64,000 bases of DNA, taken from Thermus igniterrae ATCC 700962. Its GTDB lineage: Bacteria > Deinococcota > Deinococci > Deinococcales > Thermaceae. Position 1 is the first letter of the stretch. Each line of letters opens with the position of its first letter. A program made the translations under genes and the position numbers. The notes beneath the pieces were generated by a model. It was not told the origin of the DNA and ran no database searches. It was given only the letters and a program-made list of their open reading frames with translations. Positions 42,405-50,281 of the stretch are shown here, piece after piece. The stretch spans positions 1-64,000 of the forward strand of contig NZ_AQWU01000070.1 of the NCBI RefSeq assembly GCF_000376265.1, in the 5' to 3' direction.

Positions 42405-43345
42405 GCCGCCTCCACCAGGTCCTTGAGCACCTGGATGTAGTCCAGGTCCGCGTTGAGGCTCCGGGCCCGGAGGAGCCTCAGCCCCACCTCGCGGGCCGTG
42501 GCCTGGGCCTCGAGGTCCAGGTCAAAGTAGACCTCCAGGTGGTCGGCGGGGAAGCCCACGGCCTGCACCACCACCTCCTCAAAGCCCTCTTCCTTGAGTT
42601 GCCGCAAGAGCTCGTTGATGTCGGGGCCAAGCCAGGGCTCGGGGGTCCTCCCCGCCGACTGGTAGGCCACCTGGAAGCGGGGCAGGGAGAGCCTTTTGGC
42701 GATGAGCTCTGCCGTCTTCTCCACCTGGCGGGGGTAGGGGTCGCCCCTCTCCACCGCGGCCACGGGGATGGAATGGGCGGTGAAGACGTAGGCCGCCCGC
42801 CTGGGGTCCCGAAGCCGCCAGATGGCCTCCTCCAGCCTCCTGGCGTAGGCGGCGATCAGCCCGGGGTGGGCCTCGTAGCTTTCCACCCAGACCATCTCAA
42901 TGGGCTCGGGCAGGGCCTTTAGGGCCTGGTCCACCTTCTCCTTGTACTCGGCCACGCTCCTTAGGGAGTAGTGGGGGGCGGCCACGATGGCCACCGCCCG
43001 CCGCACCCCGTCCTCGTGCATGGCCGCCACCGCCTCGCCGATGGCGGGGTGCCAGTGCTTGGTGCCCACGTAGACCCGGGCCGGGCCCTGGGGGGTACGG
43101 GGGCCGAAGGGGCCCAGGAGGCGCTTGGGGTAGGGGGGGGCCTCGAGGTTCAAAAGGGCCTGGAGCCTTATGGCCTGGACCAGGGTGATCTCGTTCAGCG
43201 GGCTCTTGCCGATGGCGGCGTAGCGTTCCGTGAGCTCGTGGAGGAGTTCTTCCGAGGGTCGCCGGCCCCGGCGGATGTCGGTGTAGTAGGGTTCGATTTC
43301 CTCCGGGGTGTAGGGGGTGCCGTAGGCCATCAAGAGGACGTTCAT
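42392..43345 (-). CDS. hemH: Ferrochelatase
   Basis: The 317-residue enzyme inserts iron into porphyrin. Family features: MNVLLMAYGTPYTPEEIEPY at the start, FTAHSIPV (about 189-196) with the metal-binding His, and QAVGFPADHLEVYFDLDLEA near 260-279 with the conserved His and Glu. The ATG overlaps the hemE stop (ATGA) and the 3' end overlaps hemG. Confidence 0.95.
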   Translation of the reverse strand: MNVLLMAYGTPYTPEEIEPYYTDIRRGRRPSEELLHELTERYAAIGKSPLNEITLVQAIRLQALLNLEAPPYPKRLLGPFGPRTPQGPARVYVGTKHWHPAIGEAVAAMHEDGVRRAVAIVAAPHYSLRSVAEYKEKVDQALKALPEPIEMVWVESYEAHPGLIAAYARRLEEAIWRLRDPRRAAYVFTAHSIPVAAVERGDPYPRQVEKTAELIAKRLSLPRFQVAYQSAGRTPEPWLGPDINELLRQLKEEGFEEVVVQAVGFPADHLEVYFDLDLEAQATAREVGLRLLRARSLNADLDYIQVLKDLVEAAWLR

Positions 43346-44358
43346 GCCGCTACCTCCTTCAGGAGTTCTACCACGTACCGCACGTTCTCCACCGGGGTGC
43401 CGGGCAGGATCCCGTGGCCCAGGTTGAAGATGTGCCCGGGGCGGGAGGCGTTCTCCTCCAGGATGCGCCCCACCTCCCGCCGCACCACCTCCTTGGGGGC
43501 GAAGAGGACCACCGGGTCCAGGTTGCCCTGCACCGGGGTTTTCCCCAGCACCTCCCGGGCCCAGGGGAGGGGGGTGTGGTGGTCCAGGCCCAGCACGTCC
43601 CCCCCGGCTTCCTGCATCTCCTTCAGGAGGCCCATGGTGCCCACCCCGAAGTGGATGACGGGGACCCCCAGGGGCTTGAGCCTCTGGAAGAGGCGGGCCA
43701 TGTGGGGCTTCACGTAGCGGCGGTAGTCCGCGGGGGAGAGGGCCCCCACCCAGGAGTCAAAGACCTGGAGGAGGTCGGCCCCCGCCTCCGCCTGGGCCCT
43801 CAGGTAGCGGGCCATGGCCTCGGTAAGCCGCTCCATGAGCTGGTGCCAGAGGGCCTCCTCCCGGTACATGAAGGCCTTCACCTCCTTGAAGTGGCGGCTT
43901 GGCCCCCCTTCCACCAGGTAGCTGGCCAGGGTGAAGGGGGCCCCGGCGAAGCCGATGAGGGGCACCCTGAGCTCCCCCTTGAGGAGGCGGATGGTCTTGA
44001 GGACAAAGGGCACCGCCTCCTCGGGCTCCAGGGGCCTCAGGGCCTCCACCCCCTTGGCGTCCCGGATGGGGCGGTGGATGACCGGGCCCTTGCCCTCCAC
44101 CAGGTCCAGCTCCACCCCCATCCCGTAGAGGGGGGTGGTGATGTCGGCGAAGAGGATGGCGGCGTCCACCCCCAGCTGTTCCACCGGCAGGAGGGTGACC
44201 TGGGCGCAGACCTCGGGGGTCTTCACGATCTCCGGCAGGGTGTAGCGCCTGCGGATCTCCTGGTACTCCTTCTGGTAGCGGCCGGCCTGGCGCATGAACC
44301 AGACGGGGGGCCTGGGGGTGGGCTCCCCCCGGGCCGCGCGCAGGATGAGGTCGTTCAC
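43342..44358 (-). CDS. hemE: Uroporphyrinogen decarboxylase
   Basis: The 338-residue enzyme removes four carboxyl groups from uroporphyrinogen III. The signature PVWFMRQAGRY lies near the N-terminus, with ILFADITTPLYGMG and IGFAGAPFTLASYL further on. The open frame runs to 44550, but GTG 44358 is chosen because the -10 TAGCAT at 44366-44371 overlaps the next upstream ATG (44367). First of hemE-hemH-hemG. Confidence 0.94.
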   Translation of the reverse strand: MNDLILRAARGEPTPRPPVWFMRQAGRYQKEYQEIRRRYTLPEIVKTPEVCAQVTLLPVEQLGVDAAILFADITTPLYGMGVELDLVEGKGPVIHRPIRDAKGVEALRPLEPEEAVPFVLKTIRLLKGELRVPLIGFAGAPFTLASYLVEGGPSRHFKEVKAFMYREEALWHQLMERLTEAMARYLRAQAEAGADLLQVFDSWVGALSPADYRRYVKPHMARLFQRLKPLGVPVIHFGVGTMGLLKEMQEAGGDVLGLDHHTPLPWAREVLGKTPVQGNLDPVVLFAPKEVVRREVGRILEENASRPGHIFNLGHGILPGTPVENVRYVVELLKEVAA

Positions 44359-44365
44359 GCCCCCC

Positions 44366-44375
44366 ATGCTAGCAT
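44366..44375. promoter_or_regulatory. Palindromic double -10 element between hemE and the parvulin gene
   Basis: The palindrome ATGCTAGCAT gives the hexamer TAGCAT on each strand: 44371 to 44366 for hemE (GTG after 7 nt) and 44370 to 44375 for the isomerase gene (ATG after 5 nt). Both transcripts would be leaderless, and the two promoters cannot be bound at once. Confidence 0.6.
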
Positions 44376-44380
44376 GGGGC

Positions 44381-45298
44381 ATGCGCGCTTTTTTCCTCGC
44401 CCTGACCCTGGCCTTTGGCCTGGCCGCCGCCCAGGAGGCCGACCCCGTGGTGGCCCAGGTGGGGCCGGAGGTCCTCACCAAGAGCCAGTTTGAGCTCCGC
44501 TTTGGCCTCTTCGCCCGGAGCGCCCTGAGGCAACTGGGCCTGCCCGACACCGAGGAGACCCGGGAGTTTTTGGAGCAGTACCGCGCCCCCTACCTCCAGG
44601 CCCTGGCGGAGGAGCGGGCCCTGCTCCTCGCCGCCAAGGCCCGGGGCTTCTGGCCCAGGCCCGAGGCGGTGGAGGCCCGGGTGCTGGCCTTGCAGGAGGC
44701 CTTCCCCGACCAGGAGACCCTCCTCCAGGCCCTGAGGGGGGCGGGGGTGCCGGACCTGGCCACCTACCGCCTCCTCCTGGCCGAGGCCTTGGCCCTGGAG
44801 GCCCTGGAGGGGCACTACCGGGAGAAGCTCCAGGTGTCCCCTGCGGCCCTCAAGGCCCTCTGGCTCCTGAGCCCCGAGTACCGCCACCCCACCCTCTACT
44901 GCGCCCGGCACATCCTGGTGCCCACCCTCGAGGCCGCCAAGGAGGCCCTCGGCCGCCTGGAGCGGGGGGAGGCCTTCGCCCAGGTGGCCCAGGCCCTCTC
45001 CCAGGACCCGGGCTCCAAGGAGGCCGGGGGCAACCTGGGTTGCGAGCCCGAGGGCACCTACGTCCCCGCCTTTGAGAAGGCCCTCCTGGCCCTGAAGCCC
45101 GGGCAGGTCTCGGAGCCCGTGGGCACCCAGTTCGGCTTCCACCTCATCCTCCTGGAGGGGGTAAAGCCCGCGGGCCGCTACCCCCTGGGGGAGGTGCAGG
45201 AGGCCCTCCTGGCCTCCGTCAAGGACCTGGCCTGGGAGAAGCTGGCCAAGGCCCTGGCCCGCCCCTACCCCGTCCGGCTCTTCCCCGAGCGGCTTTAG
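44381..45298 (+). CDS. Exported parvulin-type peptidyl-prolyl isomerase (PpiC/SurA-like)
   Basis: The 305 residues have a signal peptide (MRAFFLALTLAFGLAAA), a helical SurA-N-like region (about 20-165) and a parvulin domain (about 175-265): ARHILVPTLEAAKEALGRLE, FAQVAQALSQDPGSKEAGG and QFGFHLILLEG. It should fold secreted or outer-envelope proteins. Two cysteines in the domain (YCARH and LGCEPEG) could form a disulfide. ATG 44381 is set by the shared -10 element. It ends in a 4-nt stop overlap with the convergent nitrilase gene. Confidence 0.85.
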   Translation: MRAFFLALTLAFGLAAAQEADPVVAQVGPEVLTKSQFELRFGLFARSALRQLGLPDTEETREFLEQYRAPYLQALAEERALLLAAKARGFWPRPEAVEARVLALQEAFPDQETLLQALRGAGVPDLATYRLLLAEALALEALEGHYREKLQVSPAALKALWLLSPEYRHPTLYCARHILVPTLEAAKEALGRLERGEAFAQVAQALSQDPGSKEAGGNLGCEPEGTYVPAFEKALLALKPGQVSEPVGTQFGFHLILLEGVKPAGRYPLGEVQEALLASVKDLAWEKLAKALARPYPVRLFPERL

Positions 45299-46143
45299 GG
45301 GTGGTGGAGGAGGGCCTCGTCCCCCCGGGGGGCCTGGGCCAGGCGTAGGGCCTCCCCGGGGGCGTAGAGGCCGCTTTGCCCCTCAAAGGTGAGGCCCAGG
45401 AGGGTTCCGTTCAGCATGGGGTTCAGGAGGAAGCGCAGGTTTTCCCGGCCCCAAAGCCGTTCCCGGGCCGAGGCCAGCCAGACCTCCCCCTCCTTGCGCC
45501 CGGGGTCCTGGGGCCAGGGGCGGTCCCAGAGGGCGGGGTTGGCCGAGGGCTGGAGGAGGACCTCCGCCCCCAGGGCGTCCAGCCGGGCCAGGTGGCCCTC
45601 GTAAAACCCGTCCAGGCAGATGAGGATGCCCACCCGGCCCGCCCGGGTCTCCACCAGATGGGGGCCAAAGCGCCCCCGCTTTAGCCAGCGCTCGGCGGGG
45701 GTGAGCTCCATCTTGGGCACCTGGGCCAGGAGGCGGCCCTGGGGGTTGAAGAAGAGGGCCAGGTTCTGGAAGAGGGGGGTGCGGGCGAAGCGGCCCCGGG
45801 AGAGCTCCTCCTCGTAGGGGGGGCTCAGGATGGACCCCGCCAGCAGGTAGGTGCCGAAAGCCCGCGCCGCCTCGGCCATCACCCCGTGGAAGGTCCAGAA
45901 GGCCCGCCGCGCCCTCCGCCAGGGGAGGAGGGGGTCTCGGAGGAGGTCTTTGGGGTGGAGGTCGCCCTCGAGGTGGAGGAGGAGGGGCAGGCCGAAGAGC
46001 TCGGGAAAGGCGGCCAGCCTGGGGGCAGGGGTGCCCTCCAGGGGGGCGAGCAGGGAAAAAACGCGCTCCCGGAAGGCCTTCCGGGAGCGGTAGGGCTCGG
46101 GCCGGACCTCGGTCTGCAGGACCAAGAGGGTGCGGAAGGGCAC
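45295..46143 (-). CDS. Nitrilase/carbon-nitrogen hydrolase superfamily protein
   Basis: The 282 residues carry the catalytic triad Glu (AAFPELFGL), Lys (VPKMELTPAERW) and Cys (ILICLDGFYEGHLA). The family cuts amide or nitrile C-N bonds; the substrate is unknown. Start GTG 46143 follows TAGACT-N7, a leaderless promoter. Converges with the isomerase gene. Confidence 0.82.
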   Translation of the reverse strand: MPFRTLLVLQTEVRPEPYRSRKAFRERVFSLLAPLEGTPAPRLAAFPELFGLPLLLHLEGDLHPKDLLRDPLLPWRRARRAFWTFHGVMAEAARAFGTYLLAGSILSPPYEEELSRGRFARTPLFQNLALFFNPQGRLLAQVPKMELTPAERWLKRGRFGPHLVETRAGRVGILICLDGFYEGHLARLDALGAEVLLQPSANPALWDRPWPQDPGRKEGEVWLASARERLWGRENLRFLLNPMLNGTLLGLTFEGQSGLYAPGEALRLAQAPRGDEALLHHP

Positions 46144-46150
46144 CCTTAGA

Positions 46151-46156
46151 GTCTAA
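46151..46156 (-). promoter_or_regulatory. -10 hexamer of the nitrilase-family gene
   Basis: TAGACT on the minus strand (46156 to 46151) is 7 nt before GTG 46143. It lies over the stop codon region of the upstream TauE-like gene. Confidence 0.45.
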
Positions 46157-46908
46157 CCCGCCAGGCTCTGGGCCACGATGAAAGCCCCCATGACCACCAG
46201 GAAGAGGGCGAAGCCCCGCCTAAGCCCCTCCTGGGGCAGGCGCACCGCCAGCCTGCCCCCCAGGAGGCTTCCCAGGGTGCCCACCAGCACGAAGAGGCCG
46301 GCCACGGCGTAGTTTACGGAAAGCCCGTACTGGGGCAGGAGGTGGAGGTACTTGTAAAAGCCGGCGAAGGACTTGAGGGCGATGATGAAGAGGCTCGTCC
46401 CCACCGCCAGGTGCATGGGAAGCCCCCCCAGGAGCACCAGGGCGGGCACGATCAAAAACCCGCCCCCCACCCCCACGAACCCCGTGAGGGCCCCCACCAG
46501 AATGCCGTCCAGCACGATCTTCCACCCCTTGCGCCCCTTGGGCTTCCCGCCCTGCAAGGGGGCAGGCCGGGCCATGAAGTAGGCGGCCAGGAGCATCACC
46601 AGGGCGAAGGTGAGGAGCTGCACCTCCCCCGAGGCGAAGCGGGAAAGCCAGGCCCCCAGGTAGGTGCCCCCCATCCCCGGCAGGCCGAAGAGGAGGACGT
46701 TGCGCCAGTCCACCAGGCGCCTCAGGGCGTAGGGGACGGCCCCCAGGAGGGCGATGCCCCCCACGATGAGGAGGCTTTCCGCGATGGCCTGCTTGGGGGC
46801 CTCCCCCAGGAGGTAGACCAGGACCGGCACGGTGAGGATGGACCCCCCCGAGCCCAGAAGGCCCAGGGAGAGGCCGATGAGGAGGGCACCTAGGAGGGCC
46901 AGGCTCAT
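46153..46908 (-). CDS. TauE/SafE-family sulfite/organosulfur exporter
   Basis: The 251 residues form about eight TM helices in two related halves: [20 protein letters not shown] at the start and [20 protein letters not shown] in the middle, both TauE/SafE signatures. The family moves sulfite or sulfur organic acids out of cells. ATG 46908 overlaps the rhodanese stop (ATGA). Its place after rhodanese and persulfide-dioxygenase-like genes fits export of sulfite formed from sulfane sulfur. Confidence 0.88.
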   Translation of the reverse strand: MSLALLGALLIGLSLGLLGSGGSILTVPVLVYLLGEAPKQAIAESLLIVGGIALLGAVPYALRRLVDWRNVLLFGLPGMGGTYLGAWLSRFASGEVQLLTFALVMLLAAYFMARPAPLQGGKPKGRKGWKIVLDGILVGALTGFVGVGGGFLIVPALVLLGGLPMHLAVGTSLFIIALKSFAGFYKYLHLLPQYGLSVNYAVAGLFVLVGTLGSLLGGRLAVRLPQEGLRRGFALFLVVMGAFIVAQSLAG

Positions 46909-47564
46909 CGCTCTATGGGGAGGCCGGCCCCCATCCAGGCGTAGGTGCCGCCCTCGAGGTTGTACACCTTTTCCCCGGAAAAGCCCTGCTGCACCAGGAA
47001 GTCCGCGGCCACCCCGGAGCGGTTGCCGGAGTTGCACACCAGGAGGATGGGGCGGTCCTGGGGCAGGGTGGAGAGCTTTTGCGGAAGGAGGGAGAGGGGG
47101 ATGTTCACCGCCCCCGGCACGTGCCCCTCCCGGTACTCCCAGGGCTCGCGCACGTCCACCACGAAGGCCTCGGGGAGGAGCTTCTCCGCCTCGTGGGGCC
47201 CCACCTCCCGGTAGGGGGTGGCGGCGTAGCCCACCTCCACCGGGGTGGTGTCCACGGGGAGGCCGGCGCGGTACCAGCGCACGATGCCCCCCTCCAGGTT
47301 GTACACGTTGCCGTACCCCTGGCTCGCCAGCCAGGCCGCCGCCTGCCAGGAGCGGTTGCCCGTGCGGCAGTAGAGGACCACGGGCCGGTCCTTGGGGATC
47401 TCCCCGTGGCGGGCCAGGAACTCCGAAAGGGGCAGGAGGCTGGCCCCGGGGATGCGGGCTTGGGCGTACTCCTCCACCTCCCGCACATCCACGAAGGGCA
47501 CGCCCTGGTCGTAGAGCCGCTTGGCTTCCTCAGGGGTAAGGTCTTTCACCTCGGTCTCGTACAT
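46905..47564 (-). CDS. Tandem rhodanese protein
   Basis: The 219 residues contain two complete rhodanese domains, each with an active Cys loop: YCRTGNRS (Cys66) and VCNSGNRS (Cys177). Rhodaneses carry sulfane sulfur as a persulfide. Unlike classical tandem thiosulfate transferases, both domains keep the cysteine. No signal peptide, so cytoplasmic. ATG at 47564 has GGAGGTGTT before it. It is followed by the TauE exporter and preceded by a hairpin after the dioxygenase-like gene. Confidence 0.9.
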   Translation of the reverse strand: MYETEVKDLTPEEAKRLYDQGVPFVDVREVEEYAQARIPGASLLPLSEFLARHGEIPKDRPVVLYCRTGNRSWQAAAWLASQGYGNVYNLEGGIVRWYRAGLPVDTTPVEVGYAATPYREVGPHEAEKLLPEAFVVDVREPWEYREGHVPGAVNIPLSLLPQKLSTLPQDRPILLVCNSGNRSGVAADFLVQQGFSGEKVYNLEGGTYAWMGAGLPIER

Positions 47565-47582
47565 AACACCTCCGTTAAGGGC

Positions 47583-47606
47583 GGGCGGGGGAGGTTTCCC
47601 CCGCCC
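47583..47606 (-). terminator. Strong hairpin between the dioxygenase-rhodanese and tandem rhodanese genes
   Basis: A perfect 10-bp stem, GGGCGGGGGA (47583-47592) with TCCCCCGCCC (47597-47606), has a 4-nt loop. On the transcribed minus strand it is followed by TTAACGGAGG, the next gene's ribosome site, so it may attenuate, set mRNA ends or tune the ratio of the two proteins rather than stop all transcription. Confidence 0.5.
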
Positions 47607-47613
47607 CGGGGCC

Positions 47614-49050
47614 TTAGGCCCCCACCAGCTCCTCCCCCTTGACCACGGGGAAGCCCTCCTGCTGCCAGGCCCGGATGCCCCCGGTGAGGTTCAGGGCGTT
47701 GCGGAAGCCGTGGGCCAGCAGGGCGCTGATGGCGGTGCTGGAGCGGTCCCCGCCCACGCAGTGGAGGATGAGGGGCCGGTCCTTGGGAAGCTCCTCCAGG
47801 TGGGCCAGGATGCGGCCCGCATGCAGGTTCTTGGCCCCGGGGATGTGGCCCGCCAGGTACTCGTCCCGGCCGCGCACATCCAGGACTACGGCCTGGCCCT
47901 TCTCCCAAAGGGCCTTAGCCTCCTTGGCCGTGATCTGGGGCACGGTCTCCAGCTCCCCTTCCGCGTAGCCCTGGAGGCTGGGGATGTAGCCCACCACCTC
48001 GTCCAGGCCGATGCGGATCAGGGCCCGGGTCAGGGCCTCCACCTCCGAGGGGTGGGCCAAGAGGATGAGGGGCCGGTCGTAGGGGAGGAGCCAGCCCGCC
48101 CAGGTGGAGAAGTTCTTCCCGGCGGGGATGTTGATGCTTCCCGGGAAGTGCCCCCCGGCGAAGGCGAACTTGTCCCGGGTGTCCACCAGGATGGCCCCCT
48201 CCTGCAGGTAGCGGTCAAACTGGGCCTTGGTGAGGCGGCCCGGGTGGGGAATACCCCCCAGGATGGGCATCCCGTCCCGGTTCAGCCGCTTCATCTCCTT
48301 GAAGTAGGTGGGGGCCTCGGGCTGGCCGGAGAGCAGGGCCCTCACGAAGCCCTCCTCGTCCCGGCGCTCCAGGTACTCCGCCCACCAGGCGTGGCGGCGC
48401 TCGTAGCCCACGGTGGTGGCGGGGAGGGCTCCCAGGGCCTTGCCGCAGGCGGAGCCTGCCCCGTGGCCGGGCCAGACCTGCACGTGGTCGGGCAGGGTGA
48501 GGAACTTCTCCAGGAGGCTACGGAACATGCGCCGGGCCCCGGGCTCCGCGGTGCCCTTGATGCCCGCGGCCTCCTCCAGGAGGTCGGGGCGGCCGATATC
48601 CCCCACGAAGACGAAGTCCCCGGTGAGGAAGAGAAGGGGCTCGTCCGTCACCGCCCCATCGGCCACCAGGAAGGAGAGGTGCTCGGGGGTGTGGCCGGGG
48701 GTGTGCACCGCCTTCACCCGGATGTTGCCCACCTTGAACTCGTCCCCGTCCTTGAGGAGGACATGGGCGAAGCCCTCGAGGCCCCGGTACTTCCAGTTCT
48801 CGTCCCCCTCGTCGGAGAGGTAGAGGGTGGCCCCCGTGAGCCGGGCCAGCTCCCGGGCCCCCGAGAGGTAGTCCGCGTGGATGTGGGTCTCGGCGATGGC
48901 GGTGATGCGCAGGCCCAGGGATTCGGCCAGCTCCAAATAGGTGTCCACGTCCCGCTTGGGGTCCACCACCAGGGCCTCCCCGGTGGCGGCGCAACCCAGG
49001 AGATAGCTCATCTGGGCCAGGCCTTCTTCGTAGATCTGCCGGAAGATCAT
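47614..49050 (-). CDS. Persulfide-dioxygenase-like metallo-beta-lactamase fused to rhodanese domains
   Basis: The 478 residues have an ETHE1-like metallo-beta-lactamase domain (about 1-240) with THIHADYLSG, HTPGHTPEHL and LTGDFVFVGDIGRPDLL. Iron ligands of persulfide dioxygenases (His, His, Asp) fit, while the second-metal His of HxHxDH is Tyr. Two rhodanese modules follow: the first (about 260-360) lacks the cysteine, the second (about 375-470) has LHCVGGDRS. Such fusions oxidise persulfide to sulfite and thiosulfate. ATG 49050 has GGAGGTGAAGCC before it. The promoter contains a CsoR/CstR-like operator. Confidence 0.87.
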   Translation of the reverse strand: MIFRQIYEEGLAQMSYLLGCAATGEALVVDPKRDVDTYLELAESLGLRITAIAETHIHADYLSGARELARLTGATLYLSDEGDENWKYRGLEGFAHVLLKDGDEFKVGNIRVKAVHTPGHTPEHLSFLVADGAVTDEPLLFLTGDFVFVGDIGRPDLLEEAAGIKGTAEPGARRMFRSLLEKFLTLPDHVQVWPGHGAGSACGKALGALPATTVGYERRHAWWAEYLERRDEEGFVRALLSGQPEAPTYFKEMKRLNRDGMPILGGIPHPGRLTKAQFDRYLQEGAILVDTRDKFAFAGGHFPGSINIPAGKNFSTWAGWLLPYDRPLILLAHPSEVEALTRALIRIGLDEVVGYIPSLQGYAEGELETVPQITAKEAKALWEKGQAVVLDVRGRDEYLAGHIPGAKNLHAGRILAHLEELPKDRPLILHCVGGDRSSTAISALLAHGFRNALNLTGGIRAWQQEGFPVVKGEELVGA

Positions 49051-49090
49051 GGCTTCACCTCCGAGATGGGACGTTTGTCCCCACGAGGCC

Positions 49091-49119
49091 AAGATACCCT
49101 ACCGGGGTAATCCTGTCAA
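49091..49119 (-). promoter_or_regulatory. TTGACA-N17-TATCTT promoter of the dioxygenase-rhodanese gene
   Basis: On the minus strand a perfect -35 TTGACA (49119 to 49114) and -10 TATCTT (49096 to 49091) are separated by 17 nt. The start site would be near 49084, about 33 nt before ATG 49050. The spacer is occupied by the palindrome at 49095-49109. Confidence 0.7.
49095..49109. promoter_or_regulatory. CsoR/CstR-like operator 1
   Basis: TACCCTACCGGGGTA is a pseudo-palindrome (TACCC...GGGGTA) like operators of the CsoR/CstR/RcnR family. It lies in the spacer and touches the -10 of the minus-strand promoter, an ideal place for repression. Confidence 0.55.
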
Positions 49120-49169
49120 CGCCGGGGGCATGGTGACCGTTGCCCCTATGTCTGCCAAAGGACCTCTGC

Positions 49170-49175
49170 TATAGT
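49170..49175 (+). promoter_or_regulatory. -10 hexamer of the disulfide oxidoreductase operon
   Basis: TATAGT with a probable start site near 49182. The -35 region is poor. The operator-like palindrome at 49188-49203 lies just downstream of the start site. Confidence 0.5.
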
Positions 49176-49187
49176 TGGTGAAGGATG

Positions 49188-49203
49188 TACCCCTACGGGG
49201 GTA
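49188..49203. promoter_or_regulatory. CsoR/CstR-like operator 2
   Basis: TACCCCTACGGGGGTA is a near-perfect palindrome of the same type as operator 1. It lies between the -10 (49170-49175) and the ATG at 49218, where a bound repressor would block early transcription. Confidence 0.55.
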
Positions 49204-49217
49204 TCCAGGAGGACAGC

Positions 49218-49907
49218 ATGGCGCTACTGGGACCCAAGGAACAGGAAATCGTGCGCGAGCGGCTTTCCAGCCTGGTGCGGGACGTGGAGATGGTGCTCTT
49301 CACCGACACCTCCACCCTCATCGCCCCGGGCAAGGAGCCCTGCATGTACTGCAAGGAGACCAAGCAGCTTCTGGAAGAGCTTGCCCAGCTTTCCCCCAGG
49401 CTCCACCTGGTGGTCTACGACCTAGCCACCCCTGAGGGCAAGGAGCAGGCCCAGGCCTACCGGGTGGAGGCCGCTCCCACCCTGATCCTTCGGGAGAAGG
49501 GCTCGGAGGCCATCAACCTCCGCTACCGGGGTATCCCCGCGGGCTATGAGTTCGCCAGCCTCCTGGAGGACCTGGAGATGCTGGGCCGGGATGGGCACGG
49601 CCTGCCCGAGCAGGTGGTCCAGGAGCTCCAGGGCCTGCCCGAGGAGGTGGTCCTGCAGGTCTTCGTCACCCCCACCTGCCCCTACTGCCCCCAGGCGGTG
49701 CGCACCGCCCACCGCATGGCCTACGCTTCCCCCAAGGTGTGGGGCGAGATGATTGAGGCCAACGAGTTCCCCGAGCTCTCCAACCGCTACCACATCCACG
49801 GGGTGCCGGACACCATCGTCAACCACGGCAAGGAGCGGGTGCTGGGGGCCCAGCCCCTCTCCCAGTTCCTCCAGGCCATCCGCAAGGCCGTGGGGGTGCA
49901 GGCCTAG
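49218..49907 (+). CDS. PDO-type protein disulfide oxidoreductase (two thioredoxin-like units)
   Basis: The 229 residues have two glutaredoxin/thioredoxin-like units, one with CMYC (Cys42, Cys45) and one with CPYC (Cys154, Cys157). The layout is that of the thermophile PDO family, which makes or shuffles disulfides in the cytoplasm with thioredoxin reductase. The conserved cis-Pro stretches are AAPTLILRE and GVPDTIVNH. An in-frame ATG at 49185 exists but lies over the operator; ATG 49218 has AGGAGG before it. First of a three-gene operon. Confidence 0.9.
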   Translation: MALLGPKEQEIVRERLSSLVRDVEMVLFTDTSTLIAPGKEPCMYCKETKQLLEELAQLSPRLHLVVYDLATPEGKEQAQAYRVEAAPTLILREKGSEAINLRYRGIPAGYEFASLLEDLEMLGRDGHGLPEQVVQELQGLPEEVVLQVFVTPTCPYCPQAVRTAHRMAYASPKVWGEMIEANEFPELSNRYHIHGVPDTIVNHGKERVLGAQPLSQFLQAIRKAVGVQA

Positions 49908-49909
49908 CC

Positions 49910-50281
49910 ATGACCCGCCGCGCCCTCCTTGCCCTTCTCCCCCTCCTTCTCCTGGCCTGCGGCCCCAAGGGGAGCTACCAGGATGTGGGCCCGGCGGAGC
50001 TCTACCGGGCCCTGGAGTCCGGGGCCCTCATTGTGGACGTGCGCACCCCGGGGGAGTTCGCCCAGGGCCACGTGCCCGGGGCGGTCAACCTGCCGGTGGA
50101 GGCCATCGCCACCTGGGCGGATGAGGTCCCCAAGGACAAGCCCGTCTACCTCTACTGCCGTAGCGGCAACCGTAGCCGCCAGGCGGCGGAGTACCTGAAG
50201 AAGCGGGGCTACACCAACCTCTACCACGTGGAAGGCGGGGTGAGGGCTATCCAGCAGGCGGGGTACCCCCTGGTGCGCTGA
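49910..50281 (+). CDS. Rhodanese-domain lipoprotein
   Basis: The 123 residues begin with a lipoprotein signal peptide ending LLLLACG (lipid-anchored Cys17), then a single rhodanese domain with the active loop YCRSGNRS (Cys83). It would face the outside of the cytoplasmic membrane and hold sulfane sulfur as a persulfide. Starts 2 nt after the oxidoreductase and overlaps the next gene by 1 nt. Confidence 0.9.
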   Translation: MTRRALLALLPLLLLACGPKGSYQDVGPAELYRALESGALIVDVRTPGEFAQGHVPGAVNLPVEAIATWADEVPKDKPVYLYCRSGNRSRQAAEYLKKRGYTNLYHVEGGVRAIQQAGYPLVR

